A stretch of 64,000 nt of DNA, taken from NCBI GenBank assembly GCA_031119475.1, contig JAVHXV010000001.1, positions 186,001 to 250,000 on the forward strand. The letters are read 5' to 3'. Origin of the DNA: Pedobacter sp. (GTDB lineage Bacteria; Bacteroidota; Bacteroidia; Sphingobacteriales; Sphingobacteriaceae). How positions within the stretch are numbered: the stretch's first letter is position 1; each line of letters opens with the position of its first letter. This document shows positions 34,183 through 43,707 of the stretch, one piece after another. Both the position numbers and the translations under genes were made by a program. Under the pieces are notes generated by a model. That model saw nothing but the letters and a program-made list of their open reading frames with translations. It did no database searches and was not told the DNA's origin.

Positions 34183-35307
34183 CTACTTCTTCGGTACCGT
34201 TCCGCTCTTGGTTTCCACTGATGCTTTTTTTCGATAGCTGGGGAATTTCATCGGATTCTTCTCTGGCCTTTCATCGCCCAAAAGCACGCCCCATTGCTTA
34301 AACTGCTCGGTACGGTCGAAGATGATCTTCAGTACGGCAATGATTGGCATAGACAAAAACATCCCTGACACGCCGGCTATGGCTCCGCCAATGAGCACTC
34401 CCAAAATGGAGAATAGGGCATTGATCTTGATTTTTGAGCCTACGATTCGAGGCATCAAGATGTTGTTGTCCAGAAACTGCACGGCCGCAATTACCGCCAA
34501 TACCGTAATCACCGGCCACAATTGCGTAGAAGAGGTTAAGGTGATCAGGACGCCGATAATGTTCCCGATCAAGGCCCCCACGTATGGAATCAGGTTGAGG
34601 ATGGCGAAGATGACCCCGATCAACAGCGCATGCTTGATGCCGAATAACATCAAAATCCCACCAAGGAGGACAGTCATATAGGTAATCTGGATCAACAGGC
34701 CCACCAAGTAGTTTTTGATGATCGACTCGGTTTCATAGACCGCTTCCTTCACCTTTGGATGGTCGTCTGTTTTGAACCACATGAAAGTAAAGCGCAACAA
34801 AATATCCTTATAGAACAAGATCAGGTAGATGTAGATGGGCAATAGGCCCACGAAAACAAATACTCCGCTCAGCGTTACCGCTGCCCCACTGGCCGCTTTT
34901 CCGCCCATCGACATCAGGTCATCACTTTTGGAGGCAATAAAATCCGTCTGTTTCTTGGTATCGATACCTGTCAGTCCGCTGATCCATTCTTTTAGCGATT
35001 GCAGGTGCTTGGCCACATTCTGTTTGATCTGTGGAAAATCATCAACGAGGATGCCGATCTGTGCCGAAAAAAACCAGACAATCAGCCCTATAAAAATCAG
35101 CACACAGAGGATGGGCAAGATAATGGCCAATGTTTCGGGCACTTTGCGTTTTCTTAAAAAGCGATAGACGGGCAACAGCATGATGCTGATAAAAAATGCC
35201 ATGATGATGGGCATGATAATGTCCCTGCCAACAGCCAAAATGGCGATGATGAGCACAATGCCCAATAATTCTAAAGATCGTCTTGCAGTGAGTGGAAGTT
35301 CTTTCAT
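34183..35307 (-). CDS. AI-2E/PerM family membrane protein
   Basis: 374 aa from the Met at 35307; the frame extends further but only through repeat DNA. About eight spans: a paired N-terminal hydrophobic region (LELLGIVLIIAILAVGRDII, IIMAFFISIMLLPVY), a central soluble loop (LQSLKEWISGLTGID), and the C-terminal segments GIKHALLIGVIFAILNLIPYVGALIG and LDNNILMPRIVGSKI, which are diagnostic of the family. Members are proposed exporters (autoinducer-2 or others) or Na+/H+ antiporters. Substrate not inferable. Confidence 0.9.
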   Translation of the reverse strand: MKELPLTARRSLELLGIVLIIAILAVGRDIIMPIIMAFFISIMLLPVYRFLRKRKVPETLAIILPILCVLIFIGLIVWFFSAQIGILVDDFPQIKQNVAKHLQSLKEWISGLTGIDTKKQTDFIASKSDDLMSMGGKAASGAAVTLSGVFVFVGLLPIYIYLILFYKDILLRFTFMWFKTDDHPKVKEAVYETESIIKNYLVGLLIQITYMTVLLGGILMLFGIKHALLIGVIFAILNLIPYVGALIGNIIGVLITLTSSTQLWPVITVLAVIAAVQFLDNNILMPRIVGSKIKINALFSILGVLIGGAIAGVSGMFLSMPIIAVLKIIFDRTEQFKQWGVLLGDERPEKNPMKFPSYRKKASVETKSGTVPKK

Positions 35308-35339
35308 ATTTAAACAGTTAAACACAAGATAGGGATTTT

Positions 35340-35530
35340 TTGTTTTTGAGAGTCGGAGGTCAGCGGTCGGAGAGTTGGAAGATGGAGTCCAAGAGTCCGG
35401 AAGTCCAAAAGTCCAGAAGTCCAAGACTCCATGATTGTCTATCTGCATTCGTCTTTTCTTCGAAGATTGTGCGCACGTTGTTCGCTTTCCGCCTCACGCT
35501 TTCCGCTTTCCGCTTTCCGCTTTTCTCTTT
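35340..35530. repeat. AGTCC and CGCTTTCC word repeats between permease and mnmE
   Basis: GATGGAGTCCAAGAGTCCGG and AAGTCCAAAAGTCCAGAAGT words (35345-35430) share vocabulary with 25110-25260 and 29551-29614. TTCCGCTTTCCGCTTTCCGC (about 35500-35522) is a near-perfect 7-bp tandem repeat. The array is bracketed by ATGGAGTC (about 35382) and GACTCCAT (about 35425). Confidence 0.75.
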
Positions 35531-35568
35531 TCGGCTCTCCTCATTGCTGATTGTTCTTTGCGCTTTCT

Positions 35569-35576
35569 TATCTTTG
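35569..35576 (+). promoter_or_regulatory. -7 box of mnmE
   Basis: TATCTTTG matches TAnnTTTG, 29 bp before the mnmE ATG. A TTG at 35544-35546 gives a slightly long 22-bp spacer. Confidence 0.5.
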
Positions 35577-35605
35577 TACAATTCACAACCCTTAATCGCC
35601 ATACC

Positions 35606-36964
35606 ATGTACACGACCGACACCATCATCGCCTTATCAACTCCTCCGGGCAGTGGAGCCATTGGTGTGGTCCGTTTATCGGGTACGGAGGCGATTTCGCT
35701 CGTGAACGAAGTTTTTACAGGCAAGGATCTCTCTGTTCAACAATCACACACGCTACATTTCGGACTGATCAAAGATGGGGGAGTGGTGATCGATGAAGTC
35801 GTGGTGGGATTATACATCGCCCCAAAATCGTACACCAAAGAAAATGTGGTAGAAATTTCCTGTCATGGTTCGAATTACATCATCCAACAACTGATCAATC
35901 TACTGATCAAAAAAGGAGCAAGGGCAGCCAAACCAGGTGAATTTACGCTACGGGCTTTTTTAAATGGGGCATTTGATCTGAGCCAGGCCGAAGCGGTGGC
36001 CGATCTGATTGCTTCAGATAGCAGGGCATCGCACGATGTGGCCATGCAGCAGATGCGGGGCGGATTTAGCAATGAGCTGAAAGGCTTACGAGAACAGTTG
36101 ATCCATTTCGCGTCTATGATCGAGCTCGAATTGGACTTTGCCGAAGAAGATGTCGAATTTGCCAATCGCGGTGAGCTCAGAAACCTGATTACACGGCTGC
36201 TGTCTCATATCTCACTGCTCATATCGAGCTTTGAAGTGGGGAATGTACTCAAAAATGGTGTGCCCATCGTCATTGCCGGCAAGCCCAATGTAGGCAAATC
36301 CACGCTGTTAAATGCGTTGTTGAACGAAGAACGTGCCATCGTTTCTGATATTGCCGGCACCACGCGCGACACCATTGAAGATGAACTGAACATTAACGGC
36401 ATCATTTTCCGCTTTATCGATACCGCAGGGATCCGCGAATCTGCCGACATCATTGAGGCCAAGGGCGTGGAGCGTACGCTGGAACGGATGAAACAGGCCA
36501 AGCTGATCATATATATGGCCGATGCCGCACAGTCGCCCGCAGAATTGACCCAACAACTCGCCGACCTTGAAAAGCTCGGTATTCCTTATTTGGCCTTGGT
36601 CAACAAAGCGGACCTGCTTACGGCCGGGCAGCGCCAGGCATTTGCATCACACGACGTCTTATTCCTTTCTGCTAAAGAAAAGATTGGCGTAGAAGAACTG
36701 AAAACGAGCCTGCTCGAAAAGGTCAACCTGCACCACATCAATACCAGCGAAACCTTGGTGAGCAACATCCGTCATGTAGAAGCCCTCAAAAATACAGAAA
36801 CTGCCCTCCACAAGGTACTCGACAACATCGATAACCCCGTCACTTCAGATTTCCTGGCCATGGACATCAAACAGGCCTTGCACTATCTCGGAGAGATTAC
36901 AGGGACGGTTACGACAGATGATCTGTTGGAGAATATATTTAGTAAGTTTTGCATCGGGAAGTGA
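35606..36964 (+). CDS. mnmE: tRNA modification GTPase MnmE
   Basis: 452 aa from the ATG at 35606; in-frame upstream codons cross repeat DNA and the promoter. The start MYTTDTIIALSTPPGSGAIG is the formyl-THF-binding domain. The G domain carries GKPNVGKST, the DIAGTTRDT and DTAGIRES switches and NKADLL, and the protein ends with the invariant FCIGK whose Cys takes part in modification. MnmE with MnmG modifies U34 of certain tRNAs (cmnm5U). The long frame upstream is not part of the protein. Confidence 0.97.
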   Translation: MYTTDTIIALSTPPGSGAIGVVRLSGTEAISLVNEVFTGKDLSVQQSHTLHFGLIKDGGVVIDEVVVGLYIAPKSYTKENVVEISCHGSNYIIQQLINLLIKKGARAAKPGEFTLRAFLNGAFDLSQAEAVADLIASDSRASHDVAMQQMRGGFSNELKGLREQLIHFASMIELELDFAEEDVEFANRGELRNLITRLLSHISLLISSFEVGNVLKNGVPIVIAGKPNVGKSTLLNALLNEERAIVSDIAGTTRDTIEDELNINGIIFRFIDTAGIRESADIIEAKGVERTLERMKQAKLIIYMADAAQSPAELTQQLADLEKLGIPYLALVNKADLLTAGQRQAFASHDVLFLSAKEKIGVEELKTSLLEKVNLHHINTSETLVSNIRHVEALKNTETALHKVLDNIDNPVTSDFLAMDIKQALHYLGEITGTVTTDDLLENIFSKFCIGK

Positions 36965-37090
36965 CGTTTATAAGTTGCTTATTATCAGTTAATTTTATTT
37001 TTTGTTCCAGCTTGAAAATAGAAAAACATCATTACAAGTTTTTTGTATAGTAGATACTCGCAACTGAAAATAAAAATACAAACATTATAT

Positions 37091-37111
37091 AAACAATATT
37101 GTTTACATTTG
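37091..37111 (+). promoter_or_regulatory. Palindromic operator joined to -7 box of the toxin-antitoxin unit
   Basis: AAACAATATTGTTT (37091-37104) is a perfect 14-bp palindrome. Its last T begins TACATTTG (37104-37111), a TAnnTTTG -7 box, and the ATG follows at 37115. A regulator bound to the palindrome would block the promoter, the usual arrangement for antitoxin autoregulation. The transcript would be almost leaderless. Confidence 0.65.
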
Positions 37112-37114
37112 TAT

Positions 37115-37615
37115 ATGTTTGAAAAACTATCCATATTGAAAGGGCTTCACCCAGGGTTTTTCCTTGCGCATGAACTGAAAAAACAAAAGCTTTCTAAAAG
37201 ACAGTTTGCATTATCATTATCAGAGCATCCCCAAACTATCGGTACAATTACTAAAGGAAAAAGAGATATGAATACTGCCCTGTCTCTAAAAGCTGAAAAT
37301 GCACTTGGGCTTGAGGAAGGCTTTTTAATGATGCTTCAAACTTTTTATGACATCAAGCTGGAAAAAGATAAGAATAAGGATAATAGAACCCCAAACCTAA
37401 AGTTGATACGCCCAGTATTGTTCTGGGATACAAAAATGGATAAGATTGACTGGGATAAACATAAGGAATTTATCATTGAAAGGATTTTTGAAAGGGGAGA
37501 TGAAGAGGAACAAAAGGAAATTCAAAAGTTCTATGGCAAACAGGTAATAGCAGATATACTTTCAAAAGAACCTAAGAGTAATTACATCAGGTCTAATAAG
37601 GTTAAAAGCAAATAG
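37115..37615 (+). CDS. XRE-type antitoxin with C-terminal DUF6922-like domain
   Basis: 166 aa from the ATG at 37115. An N-terminal HigA-like helix-turn-helix (GLHPGFFLAHELKKQKLSKR, then QFALSLSEHPQTIGTITKGK) is joined by a Lys/Asp/Asn-rich linker to a second domain of about 65 residues (RPVLFWDTKMDKIDWDKHKE, then FIIERIFERGDEEEQKEIQK). That C-terminal pattern is like DUF6922, often found next to AbiEii proteins. It precedes the nucleotidyltransferase by 2 bp. The DNA is clearly more AT-rich than its neighbours, suggesting horizontal gain. It should be the antitoxin and autorepressor; domain names are from memory. Confidence 0.82.
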   Translation: MFEKLSILKGLHPGFFLAHELKKQKLSKRQFALSLSEHPQTIGTITKGKRDMNTALSLKAENALGLEEGFLMMLQTFYDIKLEKDKNKDNRTPNLKLIRPVLFWDTKMDKIDWDKHKEFIIERIFERGDEEEQKEIQKFYGKQVIADILSKEPKSNYIRSNKVKSK

Positions 37616-37617
37616 GT

Positions 37618-38262
37618 ATGCTTTATTGGAACACGGTAAACGATACCTTAAAAAATGCATTATATCTATTCATGCAATCCTCAATCTTTGATTCTTTTAG
37701 ATTGGTTGGTGGAACTTCCCTAAGTCTGCAGCTTGGGCATAGAATGTCAATCGACATCGATCTTTTTACAGATGCGCCTTATCGTTCTATTGATTTCGAC
37801 CTGATCGATAGCTTTTTAAAGGATAATTTTAATTATGTCGATGGCTCAATGGGAATGTTAGTTGCTAACGGACGGTCATACGCTGTTGGTGGAAGCAAAA
37901 CTGATAATGTTAAATTGGACATTAATTATACTGATACTTTCATACAGCAGCCTTTAGTGATTGATGGTGTTCGGTTAGCAACAATCGATGAGATAGTCGC
38001 TATGAAAATGGAGATTATGCAGGATGCAGGTAGAAAGAAGGATTTCTGGGATATCCATGAAGTGTTAGATCAATATTCAATTACTAGGATGATAGAACTT
38101 CATGAACAAAGATATCCCTATGGACATGATGGAAACTTAATTCTAAGGCAACTTCAAAATTTTAAGAAAGCTGATAATGAAGTTGATCCAGAATGTTTAA
38201 GGGGTAAGCACTGGGAATTAATTAAGCTTGATATTGTTGAAACGCTGAATCATTTGTCTTAA
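37618..38262 (+). CDS. AbiEii/AbiGii-type nucleotidyltransferase toxin
   Basis: 214 aa. The signature GGTSLSLQLGHRMSIDIDLF lies at residues 31-50 with the metal-binding Asp pair D46 and D48. TIDEIVAMKMEIM and GRKKDFWDIHEVL correspond to the conserved K..A...R.K.KDF.DI region. AbiEii proteins are type IV toxins or phage-abortive factors that transfer nucleotides, with related MenT enzymes modifying tRNA ends. With the upstream XRE gene it forms a compact two-gene unit. The downstream 38263-38518 is AT-rich and featureless to my reading. Confidence 0.9.
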   Translation: MLYWNTVNDTLKNALYLFMQSSIFDSFRLVGGTSLSLQLGHRMSIDIDLFTDAPYRSIDFDLIDSFLKDNFNYVDGSMGMLVANGRSYAVGGSKTDNVKLDINYTDTFIQQPLVIDGVRLATIDEIVAMKMEIMQDAGRKKDFWDIHEVLDQYSITRMIELHEQRYPYGHDGNLILRQLQNFKKADNEVDPECLRGKHWELIKLDIVETLNHLS

Positions 38263-38518
38263 CATCTAATTTTTTTGAAAGCTAAAAATTTATCGTTATA
38301 TAATATTTGTCCCATGTATATTCTTTTTTTGTGATAAAGTGCTGTATTATAGGGATAATCGTGTAATGCATCGGCAAATAAGAACACCGAATTGTCCGTT
38401 TTTTCTTTAACGTCCTAACCATACATTAGCTAAAAGCTTACTGCCATTGTAGGGGCCGAAATTTAAGAAAATTGCTAGAAAGCATAGGGATGGAAACCTG
38501 GATGGAACCATTGAATGG

Positions 38519-40603
38519 CTATCCCCTTGGAAGCGAAATGCGAAAAGTTGTTCCCATGCCCGCTTTACTGTCCACATCGATCGTTCCATTATTCTGACCA
38601 ATCATCTCCTTGCACAAGGTCAGACCGATATGATAGCCCCTTTCTCCTGCAGTGCCAGGTCTACTGACATAGGATAGGTTAAAAAGGTTTTCAAGGTCTT
38701 CTTCGGCTATGCCCGGGCCATTATCTGTGATGGAGCAAATCAGCCTGTCATTTTTTACTAGCGCATTGAATGCAATTAAATCGCCAGTTTTGCAAAATTT
38801 GATAGCGTTCGAGAGCAGATTGCGGATGACCACGTCAATCATATTATGGTCGGCAAAAACCAGCGAACTTGCTGGGACTAGATTTTCTACTGTTATGCCC
38901 TTTTGCATGAGCTGAGAGTCCATCAATCTGATATTGTCTTTAATTGTTTGGCTGAGATCTATCGTCGAAGGACGTACCACAACTCCCTCCAGTTGGTTTC
39001 TAGACCACTCTAATAGGTTGTTCAGGAAAGTGGTTGTCGTTGCAATCGTGTTCTCCAGTTGGATGGTGAAGGTACCTAATTCCTCCCGGTCAAGATCTCC
39101 GGCACGGAACATCTCGAAAAGCGCCTTTAACGTATTCATTGGACCCCTCAGGTCGTGTGAAACAAGGGAGAAGAACTTGTTCTTGACCTGGTTCAGTTTC
39201 TCCAATTCCATGTTCTGTTCAGAAATGATGTTCATCTGCTTGGAAAGTTCATCATTTAGCGCGCTTAATTCCTCGTTCGCATCCTCAATTTCTTGTTTTT
39301 GTTTGTTCAATAATTTGTTGACCTTCTTCCTTTGTGCACTTTGAAAGTATAAAAATGCCAATAATAGGGCCAGTACAATCGATACGAAACTGATAGAAGT
39401 AATCACGTTGCGATAGTCCGTATTTTTGGAATTGATCTTTTTGTTGGCCTTTTCCAATGTCCTTACATCAGAATTCACCCGTTTAAGATCGCTAACCAAA
39501 ACATCCTTTTTAACAGACTTCATATCCAGACTGTCCTTCGCGGCGATAAGGTCTGATTGGAATTTTAAGGCATCTTCAAATTTGTGCTGTTCTTTTGCCA
39601 CGGCAACCAATACCTTCAGCGCTTCTGCCACGAGTGATTTGGATTTGATTTCGTTTGCCCTGGCGAGCGCGGCATTTGCAGCTTCTTCTGCCTTTTTGTA
39701 ATTTTTAAGACCTAACATTGCATTCGCAACAGACATTAATGCCACGCTTTCCTGATATCTGTTTTTTAGGATGCGGTTGTTGTTAATGGCAATCTCAAGA
39801 TGTGATAGTGCCTTTTGGTATTCTTTTTTGTTATTGTACAACACCCCAATGGCCCAATTGCTCAAAGCGACACCATTTAAGTCGCCGATCCGCTCCCTGA
39901 TGGCAAGACTGCGCTGATGGAAGTCCATTGCCTCTTCTGGCTTGTTTAATTTTCTGCTGCTATTACCCAAAGAAAAATAGGCATTAGCAAGCCCCATATC
40001 ATTATTTGGAATTGACCTGGCATTTTCCAGTACCTGTCTGAAATAAATATCCGCCGTACGATATTCCCCAATGTCAAAATAGATAGAGCCGAGATTGGTA
40101 ATCACCTGGTTAATGGATTTCTGGATATTCAGCTTCTTGAAAATCTTGAGAGCCTGCTCATATTGTGCTATGGCATCTTTTTTCTTATCCATTTGATCAA
40201 AGGCATAGCCAATATTGGAATAGCCTCTCGCCATACCAATTTCATAGTTGCTCTCCTTTGCTTTTTTATACCCTAAATTAAAGTAATACATCGCACTATC
40301 GAGATTCCCCCTAATGCCGTAAGAAATGCCCATATCTAAATAAGCTGCAGAAACTACCGAATCCAGTCCGTTCTTCTCCCCCAATACACGAAATTGATTG
40401 GCATAATAAAACTTTTTTACCGGATCGACCGACGTATAGGCACCAGATAATTTCCGTAAAACACGAATAGTGGTGGTGTCGTCATTGCTTTTATGGAGCT
40501 GGCCCAACAGTTCTTCAACTTTGGAAGTCTGAGCGAAACAAGCCGTACCAGTGAAAAGGATAAAGTGGGTGAATAAAGAAAACAGTTTTTTTGGGATGGA
40601 CAT
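38519..40603 (-). CDS. TPR-containing sensor histidine kinase
   Basis: 694 aa. A signal peptide (FTHFILFTGTACFAQ) is followed by five to seven TPR repeats in the periplasm (for example GYSNIGYAFDQMDKKKDAIA, VITNLGSIYFDIGEYRTADI), then a membrane span (about 403-425, SFVSIVLALLLAFLYF). A coiled coil leads into HisKA (FFSLVSHDLRGPMNTL) and HATPase_c (NLLSNAIKFC, ITDNGPGIA, GYHIGLTLCKE). The G2 box is slightly unusual (ERGYHIGLTLC). No response regulator is adjacent, and the gene is transcribed alone, toward the AbiEii pair. Confidence 0.93.
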   Translation of the reverse strand: MSIPKKLFSLFTHFILFTGTACFAQTSKVEELLGQLHKSNDDTTTIRVLRKLSGAYTSVDPVKKFYYANQFRVLGEKNGLDSVVSAAYLDMGISYGIRGNLDSAMYYFNLGYKKAKESNYEIGMARGYSNIGYAFDQMDKKKDAIAQYEQALKIFKKLNIQKSINQVITNLGSIYFDIGEYRTADIYFRQVLENARSIPNNDMGLANAYFSLGNSSRKLNKPEEAMDFHQRSLAIRERIGDLNGVALSNWAIGVLYNNKKEYQKALSHLEIAINNNRILKNRYQESVALMSVANAMLGLKNYKKAEEAANAALARANEIKSKSLVAEALKVLVAVAKEQHKFEDALKFQSDLIAAKDSLDMKSVKKDVLVSDLKRVNSDVRTLEKANKKINSKNTDYRNVITSISFVSIVLALLLAFLYFQSAQRKKVNKLLNKQKQEIEDANEELSALNDELSKQMNIISEQNMELEKLNQVKNKFFSLVSHDLRGPMNTLKALFEMFRAGDLDREELGTFTIQLENTIATTTTFLNNLLEWSRNQLEGVVVRPSTIDLSQTIKDNIRLMDSQLMQKGITVENLVPASSLVFADHNMIDVVIRNLLSNAIKFCKTGDLIAFNALVKNDRLICSITDNGPGIAEEDLENLFNLSYVSRPGTAGERGYHIGLTLCKEMIGQNNGTIDVDSKAGMGTTFRISLPRG

Positions 40604-41034
40604 GAGCGCGATAAGTATAGCCTTAAAGATAATAAACTATTCGGAATCTTTAGAAAAATGGCTATACCGTATGATGGATGAACAATGACTTACCATTGGT
40701 CTAAATTATCATCTATCAATTGTTGTTGTTGTGTTACGACTGTTCGCTTGGTTGGGAGCATCGCAGGAAATAGCAGGGCATCAAAACAGATCGCAAAACC
40801 ATAACTTACAAATCTTTGGCGTGGGCATAATCAACTCCTATGCCAATTTTTAAATAAATGCTGTATTGGTATTATTTATGGGCATTTTTGTTGATTATCA
40901 AGATATTGTAAGTAGAATATTGGGAAATATATTCTACATGTTTAATTTTTTTATCCACATAATGTAGAATTAATTACCCATATCAATATTTGTTCCTATT
41001 TTAGGCTCAACACTTACAAAATATATCGCTCAAT
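40604..41034. other. Gene-free AT-rich region with regulatory repeats
   Basis: 431 bp between divergent genes. The left part has a GTTGTTGTTGTG run near 40723. The right part (from about 40850) is very AT-rich and contains the inverted repeats described at 40912-40970. No convincing TAnnTTTG promoter or reading frame was found. Confidence 0.5.
40912..40970. promoter_or_regulatory. Inverted repeats of ATGTAGAATAT upstream of the surface operon
   Basis: GTAGAATAT (40912-40920) and ATATTCTAC (40929-40937) form a perfect 9-bp dyad. ATTCTACAT (40931-40939) and ATGTAGAAT (40962-40970) form another that shares the middle arm. Three copies of one 9-mer in alternating orientation suggest an operator or competing hairpins before the operon at 41035. 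Confidence 0.5.
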
Positions 41035-43692
41035 ATGTTTGTTAGGGACAGTGCATACCCTCTTTTAATTAGGTATTGTATGAAGGTGCTCGGGAAGTTG
41101 CGGCTACAGCCGTTCATCTCAGTGCTTTGGCATTCGGCTATTTGCCTTGCTCTCCTTTTCAGCTCTGCCCAAACCTTATTTGCCGAAGGCAGCAAGGATC
41201 TATATCCGAATACAGCTACAGGTAATAGGGCATTTTTATACGCGAATACAGATGTAGATAATTACACGATCAGTTTTCCTTTTAAAACTAAAGGTGCGCA
41301 CTTTGTCTATGCCAAAGCCAATGAATCGATTGCGGTAGCAACAAGCGCCCTGGGCGTAAGAAACGGACAAATTATTGTAACCGCTCCCGATGGCACGGTA
41401 AGTACTTTCACATCGAGCGCGGGGGGAGGACTGATCCCAAATAGAAATGCAGAATTATTAGGACCGGGTGCGGGATATACGCCCATAACCATTGCGGTTA
41501 CTGCAGCAAAGGAAGGTGTTTGGAAGGTAGAATTTCTGCCTCCATCTGGCACCAGTAGCAGTTCTGATATTACGCCGCCAGATATCGCGGCTACGGCGAA
41601 CTGGACCCAGTCCAATTCGAATAACTCCAATTACATCGCTGCGTGGGATGTCTCCGTTAGGAACACGACCAATACCGCTTATCTAACCGGACGTGTGTAT
41701 ACCAATGTCCTCAATCTCGGAATCAATAACAATTTTACCAACAGCAACAAAGGATTTCATGCGACCAATTACGTGCTTACAGAGGATGGAAGAGCTTATC
41801 GCGTAAAAACCAATGGAAACAATGGTTGGGCCTTTACTTTTTTTTCAAATAACAATGGATTTGCTGTAAACGGCGTGCCGACCTACAAGAGTTTAAACGC
41901 CACGACGACGGCTGCGTTGGCCGGACTGCACGATCCCAGGGAACCCGATGATGTTTTAAATAAAACGCACAAGATTTTCTATGGCAAACCAAATGCCGAT
42001 CTACCAGCTACATCTGCCGCCTTTATCTCTGCAGCAAACCAATCCACTTGGTTAAAAAAGACTGCGGTTCTTCCTGTCATCAATCTATTGAAATTTACCG
42101 GCGTAGAGGGTACTGACAGCAAGATCAGCTATAAGGGTGCCAAAATCTCCTTTACGGCGTCGGCAGCGGGAAGTTATCAGATTACCATTCCCATGACAAA
42201 TGGTGCAGATCGCATTATCAACGGTTCTGCTGTCCCTGGATACAATGAAATATTTTGGGACGTCAAAGATGCCAATGGAAATTTTGTGCCCCCAGGCCAG
42301 ATTTCACCTTATGTACAAACTTTTCTGAGGTCGGCAGAGGTCCACTTCCCCTATATAGACATGGAGATCAATCCCAGGGGAATTATCATCGAACTTACCG
42401 AAAACAATACTGCCTACAATGTAAATCCTTCAAATACTACAGCTGCAGAATATAGCGACATTGTTTATTGGGACGATGTGGATATTACCGATGCGGGCGA
42501 CCCTGCCAGTAATAGTTCTGATCCCGTAACCAATCTAACTGGGCTGAGCAGCAACACTAATGGACATAAGTTTGGTGCCTACAACGGAAACCAGTTTGGG
42601 AACGAACGCTCGATGGATACCTGGACATACATTGAAAGCGGTAAGACCAGCACACTGGTCGACATTGAAATCTTCCAGGCAGACCTCATGATCGAATCGA
42701 TCAATCCAGATCTATCGAAATACTTTTCAGACCGGACCATTACCTATACGGTAAAGGTCAAAAATGATGGTCCTTCAGCAGCAGAAGCCTCCAAACTGGC
42801 CATTTCCCTGCCGGCAGGACTAACGATCAGTTCGGTAACAAGTGCCAACCCAAGCGCGGGCGTAGTGCTGAGCAATGGTGTAAACACAGCGCAGGGCTAT
42901 ACGGCAACGGTAGACCTGCCCAATCAGGGCACCATTGACCTCATTGTTGTGGCCACTTTCACTGGAGCCTATACTCAGCTCTTTAGCGATGTGAAGGCCA
43001 GTATCATGAGGCCCGCGGATCTGAGCGACCCTGATGCGACAGGCAACAATGCTTCCGGTCCGGTAGATCCCGACCAAGAGTGTTTGAACGGTGCCTCTTC
43101 TGGAGTGGGGCTATGCAATAACATCAAATACAATACGGTCAATGGTCAAGATGTTTGCCAGGCGAGCAATATCGCTGCAGTGAACTACTCCTTGTCGCCA
43201 GATGGCACGCAGTTTGAAAATTCCACGCTTCCCCCTGCTTTAAGTGCACAAGATGCGGCTGGAGTGAGAACTGTAGATGGCAGTCTATCTGGTACTGGTA
43301 TCCAACAGTTTTATCTCAAAACGGTAGGCACCAATCGTACACAGACCAATGTGATCCTGAGATCTACTGCCTTGCCAGATGCTACGGCAAGTGGTCCATC
43401 AAGCGTATGTGTAGACGACAGCAATAATCCAGCAATCAGTTTCAAAGGAACGGGCGCTTCGGGCGATTATGAATTTAGCTACACGCTTGACAATGGCAGT
43501 GTACAGACCATCAGTACAACTGCTGGCTCCGATACCGCCACTATTGCTATTCCCGTAAACACTACTGGGACCTTCACCTATAAGTTAACCTCAGTCAAAG
43601 ATTTAACGACCGGCTGTAGCCAGATCAAGAACATCACGGTGGCCGTAACGGTACAGCCCAAACCTACAAAAGCTCATATTCAACTCAATTAA
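41035..43692 (+). CDS. Large secreted surface protein with DUF11 domain
   Basis: 885 aa; a start at the ATG at 41080 (MKVLGKLRLQPF) gives a more usual signal peptide ending LFAEGS and is equally possible. The middle holds beta-sandwich-like repeats rich in Asn/Thr/Gly. At about residues 545-650 there is a DUF11 module (DLMIESINPDLSKYFSD, TYTVKVKNDGPSAAEASKLA). The C-terminal part has Cys-bearing Ig/PKD-like segments (GPSSVCVDDSNNPAISFKG). It lacks the T9SS C-terminal domain found in the gene two positions downstream. It is the first gene of a four-gene operon ending in PorP/SprF; an adhesin or surface-layer role is inferred. Confidence 0.82.
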   Translation: MFVRDSAYPLLIRYCMKVLGKLRLQPFISVLWHSAICLALLFSSAQTLFAEGSKDLYPNTATGNRAFLYANTDVDNYTISFPFKTKGAHFVYAKANESIAVATSALGVRNGQIIVTAPDGTVSTFTSSAGGGLIPNRNAELLGPGAGYTPITIAVTAAKEGVWKVEFLPPSGTSSSSDITPPDIAATANWTQSNSNNSNYIAAWDVSVRNTTNTAYLTGRVYTNVLNLGINNNFTNSNKGFHATNYVLTEDGRAYRVKTNGNNGWAFTFFSNNNGFAVNGVPTYKSLNATTTAALAGLHDPREPDDVLNKTHKIFYGKPNADLPATSAAFISAANQSTWLKKTAVLPVINLLKFTGVEGTDSKISYKGAKISFTASAAGSYQITIPMTNGADRIINGSAVPGYNEIFWDVKDANGNFVPPGQISPYVQTFLRSAEVHFPYIDMEINPRGIIIELTENNTAYNVNPSNTTAAEYSDIVYWDDVDITDAGDPASNSSDPVTNLTGLSSNTNGHKFGAYNGNQFGNERSMDTWTYIESGKTSTLVDIEIFQADLMIESINPDLSKYFSDRTITYTVKVKNDGPSAAEASKLAISLPAGLTISSVTSANPSAGVVLSNGVNTAQGYTATVDLPNQGTIDLIVVATFTGAYTQLFSDVKASIMRPADLSDPDATGNNASGPVDPDQECLNGASSGVGLCNNIKYNTVNGQDVCQASNIAAVNYSLSPDGTQFENSTLPPALSAQDAAGVRTVDGSLSGTGIQQFYLKTVGTNRTQTNVILRSTALPDATASGPSSVCVDDSNNPAISFKGTGASGDYEFSYTLDNGSVQTISTTAGSDTATIAIPVNTTGTFTYKLTSVKDLTTGCSQIKNITVAVTVQPKPTKAHIQLN

Positions 43693-43707
43693 CAATCACC
43701 CAAAACA

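Noticed and set aside
35435..35605. Upstream extension of mnmE by 57 codons
   Set aside because: It crosses the CGCTTTCC repeats and the -7 box, and MnmE proteins start at the MYTTDTI-like motif.
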